A stretch of 64,000 nt of DNA from Paraniabella hibiscisoli (GTDB lineage Bacteria; Bacteroidota; Bacteroidia; Chitinophagales; Chitinophagaceae): positions 1 to 64,000 of the forward strand of contig NZ_JAKWBK010000003.1 in NCBI RefSeq assembly GCF_022512515.1, in the 5' to 3' direction. Below the pieces are notes generated by a model, which did no database searches, was not told the DNA's origin, and worked only from the letters and a program-made list of their open reading frames with translations. Made by a program: the position numbers and the translations under genes. This document shows positions 41,783-51,313 of this stretch, in pieces; position 1 is the first letter of the stretch, and each line of letters begins with the position of its first letter.

Positions 41783-42459
41783 AGTTTTAGGAACTGTTGA
41801 CTCCCCCACTATCAATTTTAATGATGACCAGCAAAACAGTATTTATTAAATGCTCCTGGGTTATATACAACCTGCTCTTTCAGGACATAGGCGGCCGCCC
41901 ACATGTGAATCTGGTATGTTCGCCCGAGCATGGCCAAAATGCTGAAAGCTTTTTACGTACCTGCCAGATACATGTCTCTGGCGATAAATATGGACCAGAT
42001 ACACTCTGATAGGGCAGCACAATTATATGTATGTAAGAAAAGTTATTTATTTCTGGATACAAGAATTTACGACCAGGCATTTCTTAGATTACCCAACTGT
42101 ATAGTTGTTGACACTGCAATGTATCAGCATGACACGAATACGCCATTTAAAGATACCTAATGGCAATGGTATGACTGCAGTCTGTTCTACCTTTGAGTCC
42201 TGGTGATTAAAAAGAAGGTCCGCTATAAGACCCAGGCTGTGAGATCATAATAAATAAAGCGGAGCCATTGTTACAATCACCCCTTGCTCAAAAGGTGTTT
42301 GTATCCGTTTAAGAGAAGCAAAAACGATAGCATTTATCATTAGTGGTTCTACGCTGCATTGTGGCTAAAATACGGGGAGGGGTAGATGACAGTGTACGCT
42401 CGTTGAAACCTCAAATTCAATAATTATTATCAGGCATCTAAAATCAAATATTAACAACT
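41783..42459. other. Intergenic region, no gene supported
   Basis: About 680 bases with several overlapping short open frames on both strands (41797-42160), none with family features. It presumably carries the promoter of the gene at 42460; I cannot place it. Confidence 0.45.
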
Positions 42460-43161
42460 ATGCCCATTATTAAAATCATTTTAATATTGCTCATTATCAG
42501 CCTGGGGTCTATTGCATACGCTTCAGGTAACCATAGAGCTAAACCCACGGACAAACTATCCACTACTGCTCATAGGCCAGATAGCAAAGGTTTTAAGGAC
42601 AATAATACTGACAACAAACATATAAATCCAATCAGTCTTACCGGTAGCCAGCATAACAGCGAAACTACCGCAGATGGCATCACTACGGATATGCAAGTAA
42701 ATTTTGCCGATCTGTCTGCTGAAGTAAACGGTGATATACTTTTTGTAAACTGGTCAACCGCATCTGAGAAAAATAATAAAAGCTTTGACATAGAAGTTTC
42801 GTTAGATAAAGTAAACTTCATTACTATCGGTGAAATGCAGTCCCGGGACGAAGACGGTAATTCTACTTCTATATTAAGTTACGAGTTCAGTGCCGACATG
42901 GCTGGTGTTAGCTTTGCAGCTTTGGGTATTGTTATAGCACTGCTGGCATTAGGTAGTCTGGCAATGGGATTACCAGGCAAAACAAGATGGGTATTTGCTG
43001 GTATTGTATTAACGGGCCTATTAACGCACATAGTAGGATACCCTGGGAAAAACATGGAAGATGTTACAGGCAATACCAACACTTATATCCGCATTGCGCA
43101 GATTGATGCAGGTGGGGTAAAAACTTACTCCGGAATCGTAACGGTAATGAACAACAATTAA
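42460..43161 (+). CDS. Minimal split-FN3 membrane-hairpin protein (module only)
   Basis: 233 residues, intact frame. Signal peptide MPIIKIILILLIISLGSIAY to ASG, then about 60 polar residues without a fold signature, then directly the module: VNFADLSAEVNGDILFVNWS, SEKNNKSFDIEVS, EDGNSTSILSYEF. TM1 is FAALGIVIALLALGSLAM; the turn LPGKTR is less basic; TM2 is WVFAGIVLTGLLTHIV. The position that holds S/G-C-x-K in the paralogues reads GYPGKN here, so the lipobox-like Cys is lost. The tail is YIRIAQIDAGG...TYSGIVTVMNNN, also diverged. It is nearest in sequence to the 39225 protein and looks like a truncated or specialised paralogue lacking the surface domain. Confidence 0.75.
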   Translation: MPIIKIILILLIISLGSIAYASGNHRAKPTDKLSTTAHRPDSKGFKDNNTDNKHINPISLTGSQHNSETTADGITTDMQVNFADLSAEVNGDILFVNWSTASEKNNKSFDIEVSLDKVNFITIGEMQSRDEDGNSTSILSYEFSADMAGVSFAALGIVIALLALGSLAMGLPGKTRWVFAGIVLTGLLTHIVGYPGKNMEDVTGNTNTYIRIAQIDAGGVKTYSGIVTVMNNN

Positions 43162-43716
43162 CCGGCACACAAAGAATATAAAGACGCCTGCCAGGTGATG
43201 CCGTGCCCCAAAAAACAAACACCTACTGGGAGTAGCCTATAAAGCGGTGAGCTTTTTAGTCGAGAGGCGTCGGTACCAGAGAATCATTTAAAAACCTCTG
43301 CGATAAGCAGTATTTGCTATTCGTACTGTTACTTACCGTCGCCGTGCTTCGGATTCAATGCTATGCAGCCCAAAGCACGGATCCAGGCACCTTTCCTGCT
43401 TCTCCCCGCCATGCTGTACCGGGCTGTAAATGCCAGCCTTTCATATATGGGCCTGCGGCAAAATTTCTGGCGATTATTCGTAAACAAACGAACCCTGAAA
43501 GGGCAACATAGATTACGGAGGAATTCCGGTCCTTGTATCACGATCCATTGCCACATACTTTTAAACGTTCTCCTTAACCTGACGGCTGCAGCCACACCGG
43601 GTAACAACCATCCTCGCGCCCACTATTTATAGAATCCAAGGGCTTAACTTTGCGCCACGAACATAACTTTATCCCGGCAGCCATGTACATCGCATTAACA
43701 TGAATAAAATATTTTT
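43162..43716. other. Intergenic region with a CCTGAAAGGGCAACATA element
   Basis: About 555 bases before rlmH. ACCCTGAAAGGGCAACATAG near 43492-43512 has a CCCT...AGGG core, the reverse of the CCCTTTCAGGG core at 38470, and looks like another dispersed repeat copy. Open frames at 43314-43632 have no family features. Confidence 0.45.
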
Positions 43717-44189
43717 ATGAAAATTTCTTTCTGGTCTATCGGCAAAGCTCACGAGCCTTATGTAAAAGCGGGTATTGAGGACTTTTCTAAAAGAATCAAT
43801 AACTATTTTAAGCAGGACTGGGAGATCATTGCGCCTTTAAAGAACGCTGCTAAAATGAGCATCGACGATATCAAAAAAATGAAGGAGAATTGATCCTGTC
43901 TAAAATTCAGAAAGATGATTTTTTAATTGCCCTGGATGAACGAGGCATCTTATTAAGCTCGGAAGGATTGGCCCAACAAATACAGCTATGTGCCAATAAC
44001 TCCACTAAAAGAGTGATCTTTTTGATTGGGGGTGCTTTTGGACTAAGCGATACCATACTAACCAGGTCTAACTTTAAATGGAGCCTTTCTAAATTGGTAT
44101 TTCCACACCAGCTGGTGCGATTGATACTGGCCGAGCAGGTATACAGGGCCTGCACTATTTTAAAAAATGAAAAATACCATCACCAGTAA
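43717..44189 (+). CDS. rlmH: 23S rRNA (pseudouridine1915-N3)-methyltransferase RlmH (one frameshift)
   Basis: RlmH methylates pseudouridine 1915 in helix 69. ATG 43717 gives MKISFWSIGKAHEPYVKAGI and the body KRINNYFKQDWEIIAPLKN. One missing base near 43881 breaks the frame at EGELILSKIQ. The rest has DFLIALDERGILLSSEGLAQ, the SAM-binding IFLIGGAFGLSDTI and the C-terminal SKLVFPHQLVRLILAEQVYR, all diagnostic. Repaired length is about 157 residues, standard. Confidence 0.93.
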
Positions 44190-44362
44190 ACTTATACTGG
44201 TGTAGTGACCTCCGCTTATACTAACTCATTTCGCACAGCCCTTTCACGCGACTAATGCGAATAATAATTCATTTGCTGCGGATATATAAAAGATAGCAGC
44301 GCTGCACATACAAGGGAGTATATTACATGGCATTGAATACCGCTTGTAAATATTATACCCAA

Positions 44363-44742
44363 ATGAAGTACAGGAAAATTATATTGTTGACTTTTTTGCA
44401 GGCAGCTTTATCTCTTTGCTAAGCCTAGTTATTATCAGGGAGCTACGGGTTCAACCTGCCGTGCCGCCTAACCATGGTGATGATATGGTTGGCCTGGCTT
44501 ACGGCCTTGCAGTTGCCTTTAATATTATTATGGCACTGGGATCCCTACCATCGTTACTGGTGCGTGGTAAGACTGTCAATAAAGTATGGCTTAACGCCTT
44601 GTTGCTGCTGGGCTTGCCGTTAGTGTTTACGATATACGCCACCCTGGCAATGGAGGCCTTTGCCCTGTGGTTGTGCTTACCTTACCTGCTGGTTGGAACT
44701 GTTTTATTCATCATTCGCAGCAGACATAAGAACCACCCATAA
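44363..44742 (+). CDS. Small multi-TM membrane protein, hypothetical (one frameshift)
   Basis: From ATG 44363 the frame reads MKYRKIILLTFF and, after one missing T near 44397, AGSFISLLSLVIIRELRVQP. It then has hydrophobic segments MVGLAYGLAVAFNIIMALGS, VWLNALLLLGLPLVFTIYAT and FALWLCLPYLLVGTVLFIIR, ending RSRHKNHP. About 126 residues with four predicted TM helices. No domain recognised. Confidence 0.55.
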
Positions 44743-44910
44743 ATGGCACTCCCAGCATCTTTAACGGCTCACCCTTAAGTTGTCACGAATATTAAAAGAA
44801 GGCTTGCAAATTGTAAATCACGCTACCTTTCATCTTATTTTTTATTTCAATTACAGCCAATCAGACAGCGGTACATTTATATACCGGCTGCTATACATCC
44901 ACTATCAATA

Positions 44911-45311
44911 ATGAAGAAATATCTCACCGGTCTTATTTTTTATTGAGCATAAACAAAATAATCGCACAAACAAAGAAAGAGCTTTTAAATACAATAAACA
45001 GGGATATCAACGGCTTTGAAACATTGCCGAAAGTAGCCGATATGCATTTTGAGCTAACGGCTGGTGCTGGTAAAGATTTTGATCCAGGCGATGTATTAAA
45101 TTTTGAGCAGCAATCTCTGGCACAGCCGGCAGCTGGCAGAGAAGCTTTAAACAACTTCTTCAACCGAGTAAGTATTCAAAGCAAATTATTATATCCCTAT
45201 AACATTATTGCTATTAGCAAAAAGGAATTCGATTTATTGAAACTACCAGGCCGGGATAATTTTTATTTTTCAAATAACTTCTGCCTGTTCGTCCAATCAT
45301 TTGCTTTTTAA
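44911..45311 (+). CDS. Secreted hypothetical protein (one frameshift)
   Basis: ATG 44911 begins MKKYLTGLIFLLSINKIIAQ, a signal peptide recovered by adding one T to a T run near 44940. The mature part is TKKELLNTINRDINGFETLP, VADMHFELTAGAGKDFDPGD and GREALNNFFNRVSIQSKLLY, ending LFVQSFAF. About 133 residues. Exported, function unknown; the last residues could be affected by a further unseen frame change. Confidence 0.5.
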
Positions 45312-45399
45312 TGTTACTATGATGCGGTAAATTTGTCTATCGTAAGCTTCTTCAATTTCGATAGTTTGGATAGCGTTGAGTTTCATACGCTGCAGATTA

Positions 45400-45915
45400 C
45401 TACTTTCTTTTTAAAATTTTGTTGGCTCTCGACCTGAACGCAGGTGCCGCGTTGGGCAACCTAACTTCTACTACAGTCTTCAGTTCGGGAAGTATCTCAG
45501 GGTATAACTTAGTCAGCTTATCAAGTATTCCCAGCGCGAAGGCTTGCGTGGCAATGGCTTCTTCGGGATCGGCAATATATTCAAAACAACTATCCATCAA
45601 AACGCCATGGTATGCTTCGGGTATATTCGGTAACTGATCGAATATACGTAGTATATTTCTTCTTACAGCAGCAGGTTGATTGGGTGCATTTAGCTGCTGT
45701 ACAAATTTCTTATAATGTTTACCAATTAATGCCGGATGGTTAACTGCAGCATAACTTAAAGGCCACGCAGCCCTTTGAACAATGCGAAAGTCTTTATGCG
45801 TTAAAAAGACTTTCAGTAGCTCATCAAAATGCTTCTGATTGTCACTTACCCAACTTACCACCTCATTGGCTTGCTCCTTCGAATAACCCTTTTGTAATAG
45901 TATATCCAGCTTCAT
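45400..45915 (-). CDS. HEAT-repeat-like helical protein
   Basis: 171 residues, intact, starting MKLDILLQKGYSKEQANEVV. It consists of helix pairs: FRIVQRAAWPLSYAAVNHPA, AAVRRNILRIFDQLPNIPEA and EEAIATQAFALGILDKLTKL resemble HEAT-type units, with a basic end RSRANKILKRK. Probably a cytoplasmic scaffold or binding protein; specific role unknown. It points away from tRNA-Asp. Confidence 0.7.
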   Translation of the reverse strand: MKLDILLQKGYSKEQANEVVSWVSDNQKHFDELLKVFLTHKDFRIVQRAAWPLSYAAVNHPALIGKHYKKFVQQLNAPNQPAAVRRNILRIFDQLPNIPEAYHGVLMDSCFEYIADPEEAIATQAFALGILDKLTKLYPEILPELKTVVEVRLPNAAPAFRSRANKILKRK

Positions 45916-45956
45916 AGTACCAAATTAAAAAAAGTAGAAAATTTTTTAGAAAATGT

Positions 45957-45989
45957 TTGGCTGTAAAAAAAAAAACGCTCCTATATTTG
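45957..45989 (+). promoter_or_regulatory. Promoter of tRNA-Asp
   Basis: TTG (45957-45959) and TATATTTG (45982-45989, TAnnTTTG) are 22 bases apart, a Bacteroidota-type promoter ending 16 bases before the tRNA. Confidence 0.7.
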
Positions 45990-46005
45990 CACTCCCAATT
46001 TGAAA

Positions 46006-46079
46006 GGATCGGTAGTTCAGTTGGTTAGAATGCCGCCCTGTCACGGCGGAGGTCGCGGGTTCGAGTCCCGTCCGGTCCG
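46006..46079 (+). tRNA. tRNA-Asp (anticodon GTC)
   Basis: 74 bases folding as a cloverleaf: acceptor GGATCGG with CCGGTCC (one T-G pair), anticodon stem CCGCC/GGCGG around CTGTCAC with GTC at 46040-46042, T arm CGGGTTCGAGTCCCG, and discriminator G, as expected for Asp. CCA is not encoded. Confidence 0.96.
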
Positions 46080-46081
46080 CA

Positions 46082-46109
46082 AAAAGGCTCTGAGAAATCA
46101 GAGCCTTTT
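46082..46109 (+). terminator. Terminator after tRNA-Asp
   Basis: AAAAGGCTCTGA and TCAGAGCCTTTT, 12-bp perfect arms on a GAAA tetraloop. Confidence 0.9.
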
Positions 46110-46260
46110 GCTTTATACCTAAAAATCACACAACCAACAGATGCCGCTCTACGAGGAGCTTTATGAGGGATCAATACAAAAAGTTGCGAGAGTTATTTGA
46201 GCGTGTGCTTGTTGCTAAAAAATATCTGTAAATTCAATCGTCCTCTCTTTTGTACAATCT

Positions 46261-46268
46261 TATATTTG
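46261..46268 (+). promoter_or_regulatory. -7 element of the SNF2 helicase gene
   Basis: TATATTTG (TAnnTTTG) ends 12 bases before ATG 46281. It supports the MNTAMANTK start, or the internal ATG 12 bases later, over the upstream open frame at 46197. Confidence 0.55.
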
Positions 46269-46280
46269 CGCGCCAGAAAG

Positions 46281-49149
46281 ATGAATACGGCAATGGCGAA
46301 TACGAAGACATACTTACTATTTCAACCGGCATTATTATTCTCCAAAAAGAATGTAATAGCGTTAAAGCAACTGATCAAAACACCTGATGGTATTACCACC
46401 GGCGAACAACCTTTAACCCGGGCGCATATCAAAGCACTTTTCAAAAGCTATAGCGATGAAACGATCAAAGCCCTGATGGCATTTAACATGGTTGACCTGG
46501 AGAAGATATCTATTGCACTGCATCAGCAAACCAGTTATATTGTTGACAAAACAGAACAGAAAGCTGCGGTTCAAACCGCTTATGCCCGCCATATACAATC
46601 TATTACCGGCGCTTTAAGAAGACAGCCTGTACAGGACTGGTATCACCCTGTTGTATCCAGCGATAAAAGAGTACAGAATATAAAGTGCAGCTTTTATAGC
46701 TATCCTGTGGAAGTTAGTTTTTATGCCGACAAAAAAGAGCAACAGTACACTATTGATACTTTTATTGAAATAGGTAAAGAAAAAGTGCCTTTGAGCCATT
46801 TTCGCCGCTACCATTTTTTACTGGAAAGAGACAATTGCTATTACCAGGTATCTCCTAAAAGCTATGAAGCCCTGGATTGGATCAGTACACAGGATACTTC
46901 CCGATGGACTATAGAACGGACCGATTATTTTGAATCGGTATTACAAAAATTGGAACAATGGGATGTTTCAATTGAAAAAGGAGATCTTGCTGAAGCTGAA
47001 ATGATCATTACCGAGCCACAATCGCAGGTTATGGTAAGCGAACTGAGCAATACCTTTCTGAAACTGGAACCCCAATTCGTATATGAAGGCTTTATCCTCG
47101 AAGGCCCGTTTGAACCGGTAACCAAGGTTAATACGCCCAGGAAAACGGTTTTGATTCAGCGCAATAAAGAGAAAGAAGAAGAGCTGGTTCATTTTCTCCA
47201 GGCCCTTCATGAAAAATTTGCTAACCAACATAATGGCTTCTTCTACCTAAGCTTTGCCGATGCGCAAAAGAAAGGGTGGTTTTTAAAAACTTACCATTTA
47301 TTGCTCGATAAGAATATTGACCTGCTGGGCATCGATCTGTTAAAGCACTTTCGTTACTCGCCGCATAAGGCCGTCACAACAATCAGCAAGCAGACCTGGG
47401 AGGGTGACTTTGCCTGTATAGAAATCAGCGTCAAATTCGGTAAAGAAGAAGTGCCATTAACCACCTTGCAAAAGTCATTGCTCAATAATCAAAAAGCCAT
47501 CATGCTTAAGGATGGCAGCCTGGGTGTTTTAGGTGAAGAATGGCTGCAACAATATGGCCTGTTGATCCGCCATGGTAAAGTAAGAAAAAATGAATTGCTT
47601 GTTGCCCGTTGGCTTACTTTAAGTGAGGGCACTGATAACAGCGCAGACGGCGGCCTGATCAACACCGGCATTACGCCAGAATGGTTTGCCCGCTGGAAGC
47701 GTTGGGAAAAGCAGGAAGAAGAATTGTATACTTTACCCGTTGGCTTACAGGTGGAGGCGCTTCGCCCCTACCAGCGCACGGGTTATGAATGGCTACGATT
47801 ATTGTCTGAGATAGGCGCCAGCGGCTGCCTGGCCGATGATATGGGATTGGGTAAAACGCTTCAAACTATTAGCTTTCTGTTATACAAAATAGAGACCAAT
47901 CCGCAAAGTAAACAGTTGGTTATAGCCCCTGCAAGTTTATTATATAACTGGTTAAAAGAATTGGAGAAGTTTGGCCCGGATGTAAAGGCTACCGTACTGC
48001 ATGGTTCTAAAAGAGATAAAGCTTTATTAACCGATGATGAGAACAGGATCATCATTACCAGCTATGGTACCATGCGGCAAGACCTGTCCCTGTTAGAAAA
48101 CATTGCATGGGAAACCATTGTATTAGATGAAAGTCATCATATAAAAAATGCGGCTACGCAAACTACCCGTGCCGTATGGCAACTCACCGCAAAAACCAAG
48201 ATTGCGTTAAGTGGTACTCCTATTATGAATAGTACCAGCGACTTGCATAGCCAGGTACACTTCTTAATGCCCGGACTGTTAGGCACATCCGAGTTCTTTA
48301 AAAAAGAATACGCCATACCCATTGAGCAACAGGCCAACGAAGAAAAAGCAGCTGCTTTACAAAAGTTGATACGCCCTTTTATTTTACGCCGAACCAAAGA
48401 ACAGGTAGCAAAGGACCTTCCAGAAAAAACAGAATCGATACTTTGGTGTGAAATGGATTCGGAACAACGAGCCGCCTACGAAACCATTAAAGACAATATA
48501 CGCACGAATATATTTACTGAAATAGAAAGCAATGGCCTGAATAAAGGTAAAATGAGCATACTAGCCGGGTTAACCAAATTAAGACAGCTTTGTAATAGCG
48601 CGGAACTGGTTACCGGTGAAGATCTTTTACTTACGACAGCGTTAAAACCAAAGTACTCATCAATGAGCTGAAATGCATTATCCCTCAGCATCGCGCCCTG
48701 GTGTTCAGCCAGTTTACGTCTATGCTGGACCTGTTAGAACGCGACCTAAACGCAGCTGGCATTTCTACTTTAAGAATTGACGGCCAAACGCAGGTCCAAA
48801 AAAGACAGGAGCTGGTAAATGAGTTCCAGTCTGACAATAGCAAAGCTGAAGTTTTCCTGATCAGTTTAAAGGCGGGCAATACCGGCTTAACCCTCACTAA
48901 AGCAGACTATGTATTCCTTTTCGATCCCTGGTGGAATGCTGCAGTGGAAAGCCAGGCTATTGACCGTACCCATCGTATCGGCCAGCAACAGCATGTATTT
49001 GCTTACCGCATGATCTGCAGGGATAGTATTGAAGAAAAAATAATTAAACTGGCGGGGGCAAAAGAAAGCTGGCAGAAGACCTGATCACCACGGAAGAAAG
49101 CCTCATGAAGAGTTTATCTATTGAAGATATACAATATCTTTTTGAGTAA
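46281..49149 (+). CDS. SNF2-family DEAD/DEAH-box helicase (two frameshifts)
   Basis: A long N-terminal region (about 490 residues, with segments such as RYHFLLERDNCYYQVSPKSY) precedes the SNF2 core: LRPYQRTGYEWLRLLSEIGA, Walker A ADDMGLGKTLQTISF, DESHH box (VLDESHHIKNAAT), LSGTPIMNSTSDLHSQ and PFILRRTKEQVAKDLPEKTE. A missing base near 48638 separates the C-terminal helicase lobe (RALVFSQFTSMLDLLERDL, LISLKAGNTGLTLTKADYVF, DRTHRIGQQQHVFAYR). A missing A near 49063 hides the end KLAEDLITTEESLMKS ... QYLFE. About 957 residues. SNF2 proteins are DNA translocases acting in transcription recycling, repair or defence; none of these is specifically indicated here. Confidence 0.88.
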
Positions 49150-49163
49150 GCTAGCACCCAACT

Positions 49164-50524
49164 TTAGGTCGTAAACGACACGGTAAAATCATTTTCATCA
49201 CCCCGGTTGCTGTAACTCAAATCAGCATTATTAACGGTCAGTATCTTTTGAGTTAATACCAACCCCAAACCATAGCCGGTTTGCCCCCTGCTGTTCTCTC
49301 CCTGAAAAAATGTTGAAACAGCATCTTTTGCTCTTCATCCGTAATGGTTGTGCCTTTATTGGTAATATGTATTTTTAAAGAACCATCTTGAGCTGCATCA
49401 ACTTCAATGCTACCCTTATTTTCTGAACTGTAAATAATACAGTTGGACAACAAGTTTTGAAAAGCCTGTTTCAATAAAAGCGGGTTGACCATCAATTCCA
49501 GCTTTTTCTCATCAAACTCCTGGGGAGTATATTTAATTTGAAAATGAAAATCCGGGTAAATGATATTCAGCTCGTCAATAATATCATAGATCATTTCATC
49601 CACACGGGTAGTGTATTTCTTCAACTCCTGCCCTGCTTCTACTTTTGATATCTCAAGCAGTACTGTAATAATATTACCCAGAGATTGTGCTTTTATCACC
49701 TGGCGATCCAGCTCCTGTTTGATTTCATCATTGTCTGCAGCGTTGCTGATCCGCTCCAACTCCGACACTAAAACCGCCAGTGGTGTTTTCAGCTGATGCG
49801 ATATATGGTCAATCGTGCGTTTCTGAAAAACAAATGCCTCATTGGTTCTCCTTACTAATTCATTAAACCGCTCCGTAAGATGCTCAATTTCGTAGGTATT
49901 GGTCTTTATAGAAAGAGGCATATTGTTATTACTGAAGTCATATTGCTGAATACGATCAGCCAGCAAAGCGATGGGTTTGGATATTTTATCTGATATATAT
50001 AATGAAACCAATATCACCAGCAGACTAAATGCAATAAATAACGCGATCAATACATTCCTGAGATACGAGAGCTTATCATAACCAAAAGCATCATAGGCTT
50101 TGATGATGGCATAGTAAACCTGGTGGTTGCTCTCTATATAAACACCTAAAACATCGTAGTGCTGTTCATCGGTAAAAACAGATTGCCGGGCAGGTGAAAG
50201 ACTATGAAGGATAGACCGGGCAGCATAAATCTCTAAGCTGTCAAGGCTGGAAAAAATCAGATCCTTTTCTTTATCATACACCAGCAGTTTTTCGTCGAAA
50301 AAATCATTAATATCCTGCTCATCTAAAATGGATGATATTTCAGCGCTTTGTTGCCGGTACTTCTGGATCTGTTGTACGGTGTAGCGGATCTTATTTTGCT
50401 GCTGTTTTCTAAAAGATTGTTCCCGGTAAGAATAAAACAGAATATAGATCAACAGGAAGGTAATAGCGGTAATACCTATAACAGTGGAGCAAACATAAAT
50501 CAGTATCCTGTTTTTAATTCTCAT
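49164..50524 (-). CDS. Sensor histidine kinase of the efflux-linked two-component system (one frameshift)
   Basis: Two TM segments (ILIYVCSTVIGITAITFLLI and VLIALFIAFSLLVILVSLYI) flank a periplasmic sensor of about 110 residues. Then come a HAMP-like region, HisKA (RTIDHISHQLKTPLAVLVSE, phospho-His in SHQLKTP) and HATPase (FQNLLSNCIIYSSENKG). One G missing near 49300 hides the G-box; repaired it reads SRGQTGYGLGLVLTQK and the end ENDFTVSFTT at 49164. About 453 residues. ATGA overlap with the upstream response regulator indicates translational coupling. Likely senses periplasmic metal, by analogy with CusS-type systems (inference from the divergent efflux genes). Confidence 0.88.
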
Positions 50525-51201
50525 GGCATATCCCAGTAATAACCGTAACCTACTTTTGTTTTAATAGATTGCTCGCCGAAAGGCTTATCTATTTTATTCC
50601 TAAGAAAATTAATATACACTTCAATGGTATTGGTGTTATAATCTACATTGCCGCCCCAAATCTCTTTCATCAATTCGGACTTGGACACCACCCTATCTTT
50701 ATTGCTGATCAGCATGTACAGTATCTGGTATTCCCTGGGCGTCAATACGATTTCCTGCTGCCGGCGATACACGGTTTTTTGAGCGTCATTGATCACCACA
50801 TCTCCTGCTACCAGGTTGGATGATATATCTTCCTGCAATTGCCTGGAGCGTTTAACCAGGTTTTGTACCCGCAGGTAAAGCTCGCGCATGTAAAAAGGCT
50901 TGGTTAAATAATCGTCAACGCCTGCATCAAACCCGGTCACCTTGTCTTCTAATTCGGCAAATGCCGTCAGCATAATTACCGGCGTGCTTTTATTGTACTG
51001 TCGGTAAGCCTTACATAATTCAAAGCCGTTTTTACCCGGAAGATTGACATCCATAATAACACAGTCAAATGCTTCCTTGCGTAGCACACGTTCTGCCAGC
51101 ATACCATCATATATAACTTTTACATGGGCCTGTTCGGCTTTCAATGCTTCCGTTATATTCTGCGCCAATGTATGATCGTCTTCAATCAATAACAGGTTCA
51201 T
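50521..51201 (-). CDS. OmpR-family response regulator
   Basis: 226 residues. The receiver MNLLLIEDDHTLAQNITEAL has Asp51 (CVIMDVNLPGKNGF), LTAFAELEDKVTG and DDYLTKPFYMREL. The winged-helix output domain (VLTPREYQILYMLISNKDRV, IEVYINFLRNKIDK) ends KVGYGYYWDMP. It overlaps the kinase by four bases and is divergent from the efflux operon, 112 bases away, the layout of CusRS/CzcRS systems, so it most likely activates cus-like genes in response to metal. Confidence 0.92.
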   Translation of the reverse strand: MNLLLIEDDHTLAQNITEALKAEQAHVKVIYDGMLAERVLRKEAFDCVIMDVNLPGKNGFELCKAYRQYNKSTPVIMLTAFAELEDKVTGFDAGVDDYLTKPFYMRELYLRVQNLVKRSRQLQEDISSNLVAGDVVINDAQKTVYRRQQEIVLTPREYQILYMLISNKDRVVSKSELMKEIWGGNVDYNTNTIEVYINFLRNKIDKPFGEQSIKTKVGYGYYWDMP

Positions 51202-51313
51202 ATTCCAAAGGTATTACTTCTGTGCTGAAGCCTTTTCTTCACCAGGAGTTTAAGTACAATTTTATCCGCTTTAAGCCTTTCTTAAGGTGTTTCGCGCCAG
51301 CTTTGCCCCCATC

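Noticed and set aside
41797..42160. Overlapping short open frames on both strands
   Set aside because: They overlap each other in several frames and none shows a signal peptide or family motif; treated as non-coding.
28361..43161. Reading the C-termini as PEP-CTERM/exosortase or T9SS sorting domains
   Set aside because: Exosortase signals end right after one TM and a basic cluster, and T9SS domains lack TM helices. Here two TMs and a further 40 residues follow, and no exosortase gene is in the window.
43314..43632. Three short open frames before rlmH
   Set aside because: Mutually overlapping on both strands and crossing a dispersed-repeat core; no protein-like features.
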